Of a stretch of DNA of 64,000 nt, positions 10,766 to 20,924 are shown piece by piece (the first letter of the stretch is position 1; each line of letters starts with the position of its first letter). Made by a program: the position numbers and the translations under genes. A model generated the notes under the pieces. It worked only from the letters and a program-made list of their open reading frames with translations, was not told the DNA's origin and searched no databases. The DNA comes from Diplonema papillatum (taxonomy: Eukaryota; Euglenozoa; Diplonemea; Diplonemida; Diplonemidae), in assembly GCA_030068145.1 (NCBI GenBank), contig JAPJBO010000076.1:388259-452258 (forward strand). The letters run 5' to 3'.

Positions 10766-11302
10766 ATGAAAGCCGTCGGAACCTTCATTGCTGACGAGGG
10801 CCCGCTGAGTTTCGAGGAGGCACAGACGATCATTGGCATCGTATCGGGAGACGAAGAGCTCGCGGCTGCGGCGACAATCCTATGGAGCTGTCGGATGGCG
10901 TCCGGAGACGTAACGATGCAGGCCCCTGGTATAGTTTGCATTGCTTGGTGGACCTCGAAAGAGGCAAGCCTTCGCCTGCACGAATCAGAAGTGTCCTACA
11001 GGCTCCCACTGAATATGGCGTCGAAAGTGAGAAGTTGGTTGGCGCGCCGTGGGACGTTCGGCAAGACGACCGCACAGACCCTGCTGCGTAGCGAGAAACG
11101 TTACGCTGGCTTGCTCTGGGCACAGCTGGAAGAGAGGCGCGCTACAGCACCTGACGAGGGGCGGTGCCGACTGGGAGGTGCTTCTGCTCCTTGCAAGGCA
11201 CACATCGGTGACAGCACTGGGCGTTACCTTTGGGGATGCGTGACCCCAGACCAGCGACGGACCGAAAGATTGTCTGCGCACCTGCACGCGCCAGTGAGGT
11301 AG
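10766..11302 (+). CDS. Unrecognised ORF, 178 aa
   Basis: Starts MKAVGTFIADEGPLSFEEAQ and has a plausible globular first half (EEAQTIIGIVSGDEELAAAA). The second half is Arg-rich and overlaps other open frames. No domain is recognised and no membrane segment or signal peptide is visible. It follows the USP relic by 500 bp in the same direction and could be part of the same decayed unit. Confidence 0.25.
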   Translation: MKAVGTFIADEGPLSFEEAQTIIGIVSGDEELAAAATILWSCRMASGDVTMQAPGIVCIAWWTSKEASLRLHESEVSYRLPLNMASKVRSWLARRGTFGKTTAQTLLRSEKRYAGLLWAQLEERRATAPDEGRCRLGGASAPCKAHIGDSTGRYLWGCVTPDQRRTERLSAHLHAPVR

Positions 11303-11500
11303 CTTGTCCCGCAGTGTGACTGTCTCAGCAACGGTGTTTTTTACCAGAGGGAATTCTTGTTCCCGTTGACCTTTGGATCGACCACCTGCGAGTCAGTGAA
11401 AAGACTCTCGGACCGAACTGCAAGGCGCGCAGCGCGCTGAAAACTGTCGGGGCACAAGCTGGCGGACTCTCAACCGGCAAAAGAACATGGGCCAGGTCTG

Positions 11501-12121
11501 GTGTTCAATGACGCCGTGGAGCACGTGAACGACGGGTGCTTGACGTTATCGCTTCACGCAATGTGCAGAATGCACTCTAATCACGCGACAAACCGCGATG
11601 CTACGCTTCCGAACCCCTCCGCTGCTCCAGTGCGCACCACCAGCGAAGCAGGTCGAGTCTACCAAGACCCTTGTCGAAGCCTTCCCAAAAAAGCTGTGAC
11701 CCTTGTCGAGGCCTTCCTGAAAAAAGCTGTTTACTGCAGAGTGCAAGGCCGAGTTCGAACAGTCGGCTACTTCGACAATAAAAAAACTGGTTCGAGGGGG
11801 CCTACCGGGCAGCGGAAACTGCTCACCCACCTGAAGGAGTTCGCAGTTACTGTGTTGAGCATGACACCATGTGTCACCTCCGTCGACAGAGGGTTTTCAA
11901 ATGGACCTCCTTTCTTCGAACAAGAGAAGGATCGCCTTGATTCGGCAGGGCTCATAATGCGAACGCAGTTCTTGGTAAACAGGCTCCTTCAGAGACAAAG
12001 AGAAAATGAAGAAGTCGCGGACGAAGAGGGAAGGCCGTGCGAGGCCACATCTCCCGTAAACTCTCCCAGGTCATCACGTCTGGAACGTGATTATTTCACA
12101 GACGTGGGAGGCTACAAATGA
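11501..12121 (+). CDS. Unrecognised ORF, 206 aa, weakly transposase-like
   Basis: A Ser/Pro-rich first half leads to PCVTSVDRGFSNGPP and then EKDRLDSAGLIMRTQFLVNR. This loosely recalls the hAT C-terminal dimerisation region (an SVERxFS motif followed by an RxRL stretch), but it is too weak to call. The C-terminus is acidic then Arg/Ser-rich. It may be a second, older transposase relic in this transposon-dense interval. Confidence 0.25.
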   Translation: MFNDAVEHVNDGCLTLSLHAMCRMHSNHATNRDATLPNPSAAPVRTTSEAGRVYQDPCRSLPKKAVTLVEAFLKKAVYCRVQGRVRTVGYFDNKKTGSRGPTGQRKLLTHLKEFAVTVLSMTPCVTSVDRGFSNGPPFFEQEKDRLDSAGLIMRTQFLVNRLLQRQRENEEVADEEGRPCEATSPVNSPRSSRLERDYFTDVGGYK

Positions 12122-12794
12122 TCCCTAGAAGGGTGGACGACTAGATCCAGAGAAGAAGTGGCGGATGACACGCGGGGTAAGCAGAGTCGTATGGAAACAG
12201 CACCCGTCCTTGATCCGTGAAGGCGAACCGATGGGCGGGGTATAGGGAGACTCTCCTGAGCCGCGGCAGCAAACCTGGCCGGTTCTTCAAAAAGGCGTTC
12301 TCCAACAAATCCAGGGGGATTTGGAAGGTGATCTGCCGTGAAGAGGATTGCAGCCGGGAGGTGCTCGCAAGGAAAGAGGCTACTGTTGCTGGGAGCCAGC
12401 TTAAGGTGACTAGCGTAGACAAGCACATGTGCGTAGGTTTCATCCGGGCAGAGACGATGTTGTGAACGTTGCAACAATCGACTTGACGACAAAGAAGTGC
12501 ATCTGCCGCAAGCTGCTGCTGGAAATGCTTCCGTGCAAGCACCTGCCCTGATGGAACGCAGATTGCGTTTGTGACGGAGGGGACGAATAAACCTTCACAC
12601 TGTTCCTGAGTTTGCGTCTTGAATGGCACTCAGGTAGCTCCTGACGAAGCCGTGTTCCTGGGCGAACACTTTCATCTCGATCCTCTGCGCCTTCTGCTTC
12701 ATCCGGTGCACTGCAGAATCCGAAAGTGCTATGTCGTGTCCGCCTGCAGGGTCTTGTGGGCTGGAGATGCAGTCGCAGGTTCCGATGCTGCGCT

Positions 12795-13090
12795 GCAGCT
12801 GGGGGTGGGGCTGCTGGTGGGGCACCTCCTTGTGCCTGCGGTGGGTCCTGGACCAGGTGGGGCTGCTGGTGGGGATCCTCCTTGTGCCTGCGGTGCGTCC
12901 TGGTACAGTGCTTGCACCGGTGGGGTGGGGCACCTCCTTGTGCCTGCAGTGCGTCCTGGTACAGGTGGGGCTGCTGGTGGGGCTCCTCCTTGTGCCTGCG
13001 GTGCGTCCTGGTACAGTGCTTGCACTGGTGGGGCTGTTTGTGAGGTTCCTCCTGGAGCTTGCGGCGTCCTGGTGCAGTGCTTGCACCTGC
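12795..13090. repeat. GC-rich tandem repeat, ~60-70 bp units
   Basis: Units contain GGGGCTGCTGGTGGGG, CTCCTTGTGCCTGCGGTG and CGTCCTGGTACAGTGCTTGC. Several frames stay open on both strands, giving Gln/Pro/Ala- or Cys/Gly-rich translations. Minus-strand frames through 13276-12440 might belong to a Pro/Gln-rich protein, but no frame is clearly preferred. Confidence 0.7.
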
Positions 13091-13522
13091 ACGTATCTGG
13101 GGGCGTAGTAGGGCGCCAGGTTGCAGTTCCCCGGATAAAGCGCACGGGTTGTGCATCGCTCGTGTGGATGGGCGGCACCCAGAGCCACCCTGGCCTTGGG
13201 TGTCCGTCGAGTGCTGCTTTATGAGCTCTGAACGGTCGTCCAGGGTCTTTCCAGGTTTTGTCGTTGAGTCCGGCAAGTCTCAGCCTTCGTCATGACCTTT
13301 TTATTCACGGATGTCTGAGCAAGGTCCCGGTGGGCTGTCAGGGGGCATCCTTTCAAAGCTTTTCTAAGACGCCAGTGTACCGTCCAGCACTAATCGGAGC
13401 TTTGAGCATGCAAAACCCGCAGCAGTCCCAGCAGTTCCCACAAGAAAGCTCGGATGCACTCTGGGATCTTGAAGTCTCCATGGATGGACTTATGGGGTAT
13501 TTAGACTGTTATAAACGGCTTC

Positions 13523-13581
13523 TTTTTAGAGTTAAAGTTCGCTTGAAATTCCGGGGTTTTAGGGTCTCCGTGTGACCGTTC
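13523..13581 (+). repeat. Dispersed ~60-bp motif, full copy
   Basis: TTTTTAGAGTTAAAGTTCGC, then TGAAATTCCGGGG and GGGTCTCCG. Same layout as 255-313. It is followed by ~290 bp without a recognisable gene before an R1 repeat copy. Confidence 0.7.
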
Positions 13582-13869
13582 ATGAATGGGTTCTCTTAGA
13601 GCAAGAAATGGCTATGTGGTTACGGGTTGTATATTTAGTGCACGCTTTCGTTATGGGTTATGGCTAGCCATGTCCGGGACTGTTTGTGACCGACACCAAG
13701 TACATTCCTTCGTGGACTGTAGTCTTGGGCCCCCACGTTCTACAAGTTGAGCAGGGGTTGCCTTGTAGCCCGTACCGGTCTGTTGTCCGCCGTTGTTTTT
13801 CATACACGCTACGGCCCGGTAAAAATATGCTTCGCTCTTTCGCTATCCTTTGTTGACGCATCCACACAG

Positions 13870-14085
13870 AGACCTTGTGCTCATTTCGAAGGAGGCTAGA
13901 GGGGGAGAAAACAATACAACTACGAAGTGGGTCTTTTTTGTTAAACGCCTACGCCCGCCACTAAACCCAGATTTACCTGTGATTCGTGTGGGCTGCAGCA
14001 CATTTACCTCCTTTGATCTATCGCAACTGGCAGTCTCCTCAAGCATTTCCTACAAAAGCAGGTGCTTATACAAAAAAAAAATGTT
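13870..14085 (+). repeat. Dispersed repeat family R1, copy 2
   Basis: Closely matches 1918-2120, including GGAGGCTAGAGGGGGAGAAA, CGCCCGCCACTAAACCC and TTTACCTCCTTTGATC. It ends in an A-run at 14074-14082 immediately before another repeated segment. Confidence 0.75.
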
Positions 14086-14992
14086 TCGAGACTGGAGGTC
14101 CTATGAACATGCAATGTGAATAGCCTCTATTCGAGCCAACCCCACTTTTCTCTACACTAAAAAAGTGTATTGTTTTGAACTGGATAATAGCGCGGAGCTG
14201 GCTTTCTCTCCCCCTGGCACAGCGCAGGCCGACACGCCCGCACAGCTGCTAACAGGGAAGCAACAGGAAAGCACCACACGGAACCCGGCTGGAAGGCCCC
14301 AAAGGGGAGTTGTCGGTGCTTTACCAAAGCTGCCCTTGGTCAAACGCCGCCCAGGCCACCCAAACAACCAACTATTCTGTACCAGCCGGAGCGGCTCGGT
14401 GGAGCATCACTGGATGCAGGACTGCAAGTCGCTGGCTCCCGACCAACGGAACGCAATCACCAACGCCACGGCAACGATCGACAACCGTACCCGCCACACA
14501 ACGGGGAAGCTCGACCGCAAACAGCGCGGCACATAACACTCATTCCACGAAAACGTGTCACAGTTTTTTGCTTCCTCATATCCGACATGTACAGGTCAAA
14601 TATTGAGCAAATCCGGTTTTCGGGCTGCACCGGCAAGTCGTAGCGCAGGCGAACCCGAGCGACGTTACCGTCACCGTGGGGGCAAAAGGCCCGGCCGAGA
14701 GGCCGACGGCACAAACGCAGCCCAGGCGCACAACGGTCCTCGGGGACATGCCACGCTAGCGAAACACTTCTTTCTTTCTTTCTTTATTTCTTTACTTATT
14801 TCCGTCTTCTTTCTTATTTCCCTCGTCGACCCCCCCCTTCCTATCCCCTAACCTGTGGACCTGTCACTCGTGCGCGTGTCTCTTGGCGCAAACGGGCTAG
14901 TAACGCCTGACCGTTCCGGATGCTGCTCTTCTGAGCGGCTGAAGGAACGGTGCTTGTTTTTCATTCATTCATTCATTCCTGGGAAAATGTAT

Positions 14993-15050
14993 ATGGGTGG
15001 CAGATGTCGGCCTTCAGGCCGGTGTGTCCGGGTTCAAACCCCGCCCATGA
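14993..15050 (+). repeat. tRNA-derived (SINE-like) module
   Basis: Contains a B-box-like GGTTCAAACCC, a foldback GGCCTTCAGGCC in the anticodon-arm position, and outer arms ATGGGTGG / CCGCCCAT that pair like an acceptor stem. The inverted cousin at 33134-33069 has B box GGTTCGAACCC and A-box-like TGGCAGAGTGACCGG. The D-arm region is degenerate here, so it is a tRNA-derived repeat and not a functional tRNA gene. Confidence 0.6.
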
Positions 15051-15224
15051 CACTTTTCCGGTCGAAGATTATTTCGAGGTTTGCTGTCGTTTCGGGGCCT
15101 GATGTGCCCGAAATTTGCGTTTTTTGCGGAGTTTCTCAGCCCCCCGGAGAAATACCGGAGGGGGGGGCGGCGGGAAAAGGCTGCCCCAGGGCGGCCCCCC
15201 CCCCGCGCTGGGCCCCGGGTACGA

Positions 15225-15780
15225 GGCCAAACTTTACACCCGAACTTAGCTTCGCCCGGACTTTGTTTCGCCCGAACTTAGCTTCACCCGAGCTTTGCTT
15301 CGCCCGAACTTTGCTTCACCTAACTTTGCTCACCCGAACTTAGCTTCGCCCGAACTTTGTTTCGCCCGAACTTTGTTTCGCCCGAACTTAGCTTCACCAG
15401 AACTTTGCTTCACCCGAACTTAGCTTCGCCCGAACTTTGCTTCACCAGAACTTAGCTTCGCCCGAACTTTGCTTCACCCGAACTTAGCTTCGCCGAACTT
15501 TGTTTCGCCCGATCTTAGCTTCACCAGAACGTCCGAACTTTGCTTCACCCAGAACTTAGCTTCGCCCGGACTTTGTTTCGCCCGAACTTAGCTTCACCTT
15601 CGCCCGAACTTTGCTTCACCAGAACTTTGCTCACCCGAACTTAGCTTCGCCCGAACTTTGCTTCGCCCGAACTTTGTTTCGCCCGAACTTAGCTTCACCC
15701 GAACTTTGCTTCACCAGAACTTAGCATTGCCCGAACTTAGCTTCGCCCGAACTTTGCTGTTCCCCGAACTTTAACTGCTG
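15225..15780 (+). repeat. Short-unit array, TTCGCCCGAACTT(A/T)GC
   Basis: About 35 units of 15-17 bp alternating CTTCGCCCGAACTTTG, CTTCACCCGAACTTAG and CTTCACCAGAACTTAG. The inverted equivalent is at 32350-32910 in a second element, so this is a subterminal array of a mobile element and not a free satellite. Confidence 0.8.
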
Positions 15781-15910
15781 CCTCCAGTCTCGCCACGCGC
15801 CGGCCTTAGCCGAGCGCACTTAATTTTAAAACGACAACCAGGGGTCACTCCTAGTTCAGCTAGTAATTTTTCTTTCCTGTGTTCCCGGTTTCCCCAGCTC
15901 TTTGATGCAG

Positions 15911-16400
15911 TGTGGTGGTGCCGAGTAACAGTGTACTAGCGTAGTGTGAAAGCAGGTTCCAGGCTGGGTCGGATCCCAATCTTTCTTCGTCAACAATCCC
16001 ATTTTAGCCCAATACCGGGAGCTCTTGCAGTCTACGTGGTGGTGCCGAGTAACAGTGTACTAGCGTAGTGTGAAAGCAGGTTCCAGGCTGGGTCGGATCC
16101 CAATCTTTCTTCGTCAACAATCCCATTTTAGCCCAATACCGGGAGCTCTTGCAGTCTACGTGGTGGTGCCGAGTAACAGTGTACTAGCGTAGTGTGAAAG
16201 CAGGTTCCAGGCTGGGTCGGATCCCAATCTTTCTTCGTCAACATCCCATTTTAGCCCAATACCGGGAGCTCTTGCAGTCTACGTGGTGGTGCCGAGTAAC
16301 AGTGTACTAGCGTAGTGTGAAAGCAGGTTCCAGGCTGGGTCGGATCCCAATCTTTCTTCGTCAACATCCCATTTTAGCCCAATACCGGAAGCTCTTGCAG
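15911..16400. repeat. ~122-bp tandem repeat, four units
   Basis: Nearly identical units start at about 15911, 16033, 16155 and 16277, each with GTGGTGGTGCCGAGTAACAG and ending GGAGCTCTTGCAGT. Units differ by single-base indels (CAACAATCCC versus CAACATCCC). The high identity means recent amplification. No ORF. Confidence 0.9.
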
Positions 16401-16666
16401 TTTACTGAGGGAATAGGAGCAAGATGCATGGCTAGATGAGCGCGACCACCTCGAATGACACCAGGAGAATTCGGGGTGGAGCTGGTTTCTACGACTAGAA
16501 ATATTCCGGTAAAAGGTAGCACTCCTCAACTTGCCCGAACCAACAGGATCAAATAAGGTCAGTCACACCTTCCAATGTTTTTCCCACACCTCCAACCCCC
16601 ACGAATGATCTGCTTGAAGCTGGATACAACACAACACGCCGCACGGCCGTCACAAAAAAGGCATAC

Positions 16667-16874
16667 CCTGATTTCCATCAGGCGGTGGTTGTCCAGGTCC
16701 CGTTCCTTTCCGAATGTCGTGAGTTCAAACTGCCTTTGCACTGCCAACTGCGCCTTGTGGCGTTCCAACTCGCGTTCTCGTCGGGCGTGCTGCAAGTTGT
16801 GTTTATAGCTCTCGTAAGGACCGCCCTTTTTTCCGATGGATCTTTCCACTCCGTCCTCAGTTCGTCTGTGAGGC
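16667..16874 (-). CDS. Possible coiled-coil exon, maybe of the ubiquitin-like gene
   Basis: Bounded by CAAATTCCAG upstream and AGG|GTATGC downstream (minus strand). The frame between reads a charged helix with YESYKHNLQHARRERELERH and QFELTTFGKERDLDNHRLME. The style matches the coiled coil of the gene at 18937-18062, 1.2 kb upstream on the same strand, but the intron phases I can see do not join cleanly. Another open stretch at 17293-17027 (containing SDFSELLENTGPSNLQDNLN) could be an intermediate exon. The interval 17300-18060 also holds a dispersed segment shared with 45660-45735. Confidence 0.4.
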
Positions 16875-18061
16875 CTGGAATTTGACGTGCAAAACACAGG
16901 CTGAAACCGGGAAAATCTGCCCTTTCGTGGTTTTCTTGGTGCCGTTTTTTCTAAATTCTCTAAGTAGAAGGGGCGTCGTTTAATACAAGGATTCTCCCCG
17001 GATCATATACGAAGTCAATTCCTTTCTTAACGAAAATGGTCGCCGTTTGCCCTCATTGGAAAGATCTGGACACAAATCTTTCGAATGCGTCCTTCATCGG
17101 GCAGAAGTCCGATGAGCTGCAACAGATAGGTGGGGTTTCCCGAATCAACCCTCGCCCCCCTCATCCGTAAGTGGTTAAGGTTGTCTTGGAGGTTCGAAGG
17201 ACCAGTGTTTTCCAACAATTCTGAAAAATCACTGTCGAGAAAGGTTTGCGCCTGATGAGGTGGTTGACCAGGCCCCCACGAAGCCTTGTACACAACACGG
17301 CCACAACACGAGGATGCAGCCCTGCTTCGGTGTGCACTCAGCCATCAGGCCACTGGCTCCCCGACCGGTCGATTTGCCACTTTTGTGGCCCTCTATTCGT
17401 GGGGCGGTGCTGTCAGCACTTGTTCCGCGTCGCATCAAATAATCTGCGCAGACAGGATGGACTGGTGTCACTTGCGCGTTGTCAAATCAAAGAGGTCTGG
17501 GAACCGGTGTGTGGTCAACAGTGTTGCCACGTGAAGGCCTCTATGGTGCTCACACAAAAGGTATAGTTGAGTTGCAGCTCTTGACAAAGATGGAAAAAAG
17601 AAGGTGTTTTTGTTCTTCGCTTTTTCTCACGAACGGGGGGGTCGGTTTGAGGTTGGGAGGGCGGCCCCCCCCCCGGGTACGAGCGCAGAACTTAGCTTCA
17701 CTTGCCGAACTTCACCACGTTCGGTGGGTCAATAGATGCCCCGGAGCCCTCGGCGGGCCCCCTCCTGGGATCCCCTCCCGGGCCCCCGTCCGGAGGCCCC
17801 CGTCCGGGCCCCGCCCCACCCTTAGGGCCCCCTTCGGGTCCCCTCGGTTCTCACGAACGGGGGGGGCCGGTTGGCTTCGTAGGCTTCGGGAGCATTGCCT
17901 CATGTGAATTCTGAGACGTATTTCTCGCACGAACGGTAAAAAAGACAGGCGCTTCGTTTTGTTTGTGCGTGCCGGTTGATCGTTTTCCCACTTGTATTTA
18001 CCCTGTGTGTATTCAGGTAAGGAATTCTGATCAACCACCAAAACACGCTGCCTACGACGTT

Positions 18062-18937
18062 TTAGCCTGCACAATACATTGAAGGGCAACCCACAAGATT
18101 GTTAGTACTAAAATAACCCCGGCGGACCTCCAAACGCTCCCTCTCGAGTCGGGCCTGCTTCTGCCGGATCTCCTCCTCCTGCGCCACAATCTGCTCTTCG
18201 TACTCGCGGCGGTCGCGCTCGACGCGCTGGCGCTCCTTTTCAGCCTCCGACCGCTGCTGCTGCAGGAGCTGCTGCTTCCTCTCGAGGTCGAGGCGATGCA
18301 GCTCGAGTTCGCGGTGCCGGTTTCGCTCCTCGAGCAGCTTTTCTTCCCGCATGAGCAGCTCGGCTTCCCTCTGCTTCTGCCTGTCCAGCTCCTGCCGCCG
18401 CAGGTCCTCTATTTTGTGGCGCTCCGCCAGCGCGTGCAGCCGCTCTTCCTCGAGCCGTTTGACTTGGTACTGCCTTTCTTTCAAGTCGGCTTCGAGCATC
18501 TGCGCGCGCCTGTCCTTCTCGGTCACCTCGTGGGCGAGGTCTTGGATGGACTTCGCGTAGGCTTGCTGCCGACGCTCAGTTTCGACTTCGAAAAGCTCGC
18601 GTTGGTCGTCCAACGACTCAGCTTCCAGCAGATGCGCGTTTGGTAAAGACGAGCTAGCGATCGACGTCGTTTCCGGGTACGACGCCCTGTTATGAATGCC
18701 AGGCCCCGGTTCGAGGAAGAGGTTGTCCCCCGACTTGGCCCCGACGTCTCCCGCAGTCATCCCGTTCAGCAGCTCGGTGCCTTGGAACTTCAAAGACATG
18801 CCGCGAGCCGACGCGCCGATGTGCCCCGTCATGTACTTCTTGATCTTCTCGCCCGAGATCCGCGCCAGGCTGCCCTTGATCACCAGCCGGTACCGCCGCC
18901 CGTCGACGGCATTCGTCACGATCAGGACAGACTCCAT
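18062..18937 (-). CDS. Ubiquitin-like domain plus long coiled coil
   Basis: The chosen start is ATG 18937 (MESVLIVTNAVDGRRYRLVI), because the preceding 37 codons look like untranslated sequence. Residues 1-72 have the layout of a ubiquitin-like fold: two opening strands, a Lys-rich helix region (GEKIKKYM), SLKFQGTELLNGMTAGDVGA and a closing LFLEP strand, with no C-terminal Gly-Gly, so conjugation is unlikely. Residues ~115-278 are an almost continuous coiled coil of Glu, Arg, Gln, Leu and Lys (for example EEERLHALAERHKIEDLRRQ). The last 18 codons after RLEVRRG are probably intronic. This is likely a structural or adaptor protein; such architectures occur in cytoskeletal and flagellar proteins, but the family is not identified. 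A 47-bp piece is copied at 35127-35173. A degenerate retrotransposon repeat lies ~115 bp upstream. Confidence 0.7.
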   Translation of the reverse strand: MESVLIVTNAVDGRRYRLVIKGSLARISGEKIKKYMTGHIGASARGMSLKFQGTELLNGMTAGDVGAKSGDNLFLEPGPGIHNRASYPETTSIASSSLPNAHLLEAESLDDQRELFEVETERRQQAYAKSIQDLAHEVTEKDRRAQMLEADLKERQYQVKRLEEERLHALAERHKIEDLRRQELDRQKQREAELLMREEKLLEERNRHRELELHRLDLERKQQLLQQQRSEAEKERQRVERDRREYEEQIVAQEEEIRQKQARLERERLEVRRGYFSTNNLVGCPSMYCAG

Positions 18938-19052
18938 CCCTATACACAACCCCCCTTGGCCGCAGCCTGCCCCCCCTTCTCCTGTTGTATGTCCACAGAT
19001 AGAACAAACTAGAGAGAACCCAGACAGGCAGGCACAAATCAAAGGCAAACGA

Positions 19053-19190
19053 CAGAGTGAGAGAGAGAGTTAGAATAGAGCATCTATCTGGTAGCGGAGT
19101 GGGTGCGATATCGGGCGAACCAACCTTGTGTGTGTGTCTAGCTTCGTTTAACGGTAAATCAAATAATCAGGTCCCCCTCCTACTGAGATT
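19053..19190 (+). repeat. Solo, degenerate copy of a retrotransposon terminal repeat
   Basis: Follows a short (GA)n run and matches the 120-bp A repeat of the elements at 48352 and 50681: AATAGAGCATCTAT, GGTGCGA, CTTGTG, TAGCTTCGTTTAACGGT and AATAATCAGG. It diverges clearly from the younger copies. It lies upstream of the start of the ubiquitin-like gene and may contribute 5' UTR or promoter sequence. Confidence 0.65.
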
Positions 19191-19629
19191 TTCTTTCTTG
19201 GGCTTTTTATCTAGGGCTTTTTATCTAATAGCCACCTGCTAACTTTTTATTTAGCTTATAGCCACCTAAAGTAAAACTTTTTAATTAGCTTATAGCACTT
19301 TCAAATCTTTTTATTTAGCTTAGGGACGCCGGATTATTACCCGGGCGGGCCAACTGCCCGCCCAAAGGGGGGGGGGGGGGGGGGGGGCCCACCCCCCCCA
19401 AATCCCCCGAGCCCGCGGGATTTTTTTTTTTTTTTTTTTCAGTTTCCATTTTCACCACCTGCCTTCTTGGCTTCCGACACCGCCATACACAGCTGAAATG
19501 TACGGGTTTGGTTTGTTCTGGAAAGTCGCAATAAGGGGGGTTCGGGGGGCTTTGCCCCCCGGCCGAACGGTACGGCTCTATCAGGTCCAAGTTGCACTGC
19601 CCCTCCCCAAAAAACATCAACGTAATGGC

Positions 19630-20760
19630 CCAAACTTGGGCCATTACATCAATGTAACGGGCAGAATTTGACGGAAAACCACTGTTACATCAATGTAATG
19701 GGCCAAATTTGACCGAAATCCACTGTTACATCGATGTAATGGGCAGAATCTGACGGAAAACCACTGTTACATCGATGTAATGGGCAGACTTTGACGGAAA
19801 ACCACTGTTACATCAATGTAATGGCCCAAATTTGACCGAAAATCACTGTTACATCAATGTAATGGCCAGAATCTGACGGAAAACCGCTGTTACATCGATG
19901 TAATGGGCAGAATCTGACGGAAAACCACTGTTACATCAATGTAATGGGCCAAATTTGACCGAAAACCACTGTTACATCAATGTAATGGCCCAAATTTGAC
20001 GGAAAACCACTGTTACATCAATGTAATGGCCCAAATTTGACCGAAAACCACTGTTACATCAATGTAATGGCCCAAATTTGACGGAAAACCACTGTTACAT
20101 CAATGTAATGGCCCAAATTTGACCGAAAACCACTGTTACATCGATGTAATGGGCAGAATTTGACGGAAAACCACTGTTACATCAATGTAATGGCCCAAAT
20201 TTGACCGAAAACCACTGTTACATCGATGTAATGGCCAGAATCTGACGGAAAACCACTGTTACATCGATGTAATGGGCAGAATCTGACGGAAAACCACTGT
20301 TACATCAATGTAATGGGCCAAATTTGACCGAAAACCACTGTTACATCAATGTAATGGCCCAAATTTGACGGAAAACCACTGTTACATCAATGTAATGGCC
20401 CAAATTTGACCGAAAACCACTGTTACATCAATGTAATGGGCCAAATTTGACCGAAAACCACTGTTACATCGATGTAATGGCCAGAATCTGACGGAAAACC
20501 ACTGTTACATCAATGTAATGGCCCAAATTTGACGGAAAACCACTGTTACATCAATGTAATGGCCCAAATTTGACGGAAAACCACTGTTACATCAATGTAA
20601 TGGCCCAAATTTGACCGAAAACCACTGTTACATCGATGTAATGGCCAGAATCTGACGGAAAACCGCTGTTACATCAATGTAATGGCCCAAATTTGACGGA
20701 AACCCACTGTTACATCAATGTAATGGGCCAAATTTGACCGAAAACCACTGTTGCAACTTG
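19630..20760 (+). repeat. ~41-bp tandem array, left arm of the inverted pair
   Basis: Roughly 27 units, each with the palindrome TTACATCAATGTAA or TTACATCGATGTAA followed by TGG(C/G)C(A/C)(A/G)A(A/T)TTTGAC(C/G)GAAAACCACTG. The CAATG version is one mismatch off palindromic; the CGATG version is perfect. The inverted arm is at 24900-25905. Confidence 0.95.
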
Positions 20761-20835
20761 CATCAATGTAGTGGGCCAAATCGGCTAAAATGACCAAAAT
20801 CCGGATTTTTCGAAAAGTGGCACGAAAACCGAAAA

Positions 20836-20915
20836 AAGTCTACTTGCGGGGTTCGAACCCGGGTCGTTAGAGCTTGGTACCCAAGGTACTACTGCATCAA
20901 CCACAGGAGCTCTGG
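20836..20915 (-). repeat. tRNA-like module next to the LINE 3' tail
   Basis: The minus strand reads GCTCCTGTGGTTGATGCAGT (A-box-like), a GTACC-TTGG-GTACC stem, then B box GGTTCGAACCC and a TTTTTT run ~15 nt later that could end Pol III transcription. The acceptor stem does not close and the T-stem has a mismatched outer pair, so this is not a functional tRNA gene. It directly abuts the LINE tail. Confidence 0.5.
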
Positions 20916-20924
20916 CAAAAAAAT

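Larger units (their letters stand above)
14081..15826 (-). mobile_element. Truncated relative of the 32245-34887 element, opposite orientation
   Basis: Three blocks recur inverted and in the same order within 32320-33275: the segment 14081-14180 (AGACTGGAGGTCC, CATGCAATGTGAATAGCC), the tRNA-like module with its downstream sequence (14993-15130), and the TTCGCCCGAACTTTGC array ending at CGCGCCGGCCTTAGCCGAGC (15826). It lacks the GGGTAGGCGG terminus of the other copy, so it is truncated or older. The stretch 14180-14850 between blocks holds only an unrecognised Thr/Gln-rich ORF at 14165-14536. Confidence 0.65.

Noticed and set aside
12440..13276. 278-residue His/Gln/Pro-rich minus-strand ORF
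   Set aside because: Three frames are open across the repeat and none is favoured by flanking splice sites or motifs. Reported only as a repeat.
19630..20760. Regular repeat-spacer array resembling CRISPR
   Set aside because: The spacers are themselves repeated variants of one sequence, the genome is eukaryotic, no cas genes are present, and an inverted arm exists. It is an element subterminal array.
20836..20915. Functional tRNA gene
   Set aside because: The acceptor stem does not pair, the outer T-stem pair is mismatched and the anticodon loop is too short. Kept as a tRNA-like module only. The modules at 14993, 26385 and 33069 fail for similar reasons.
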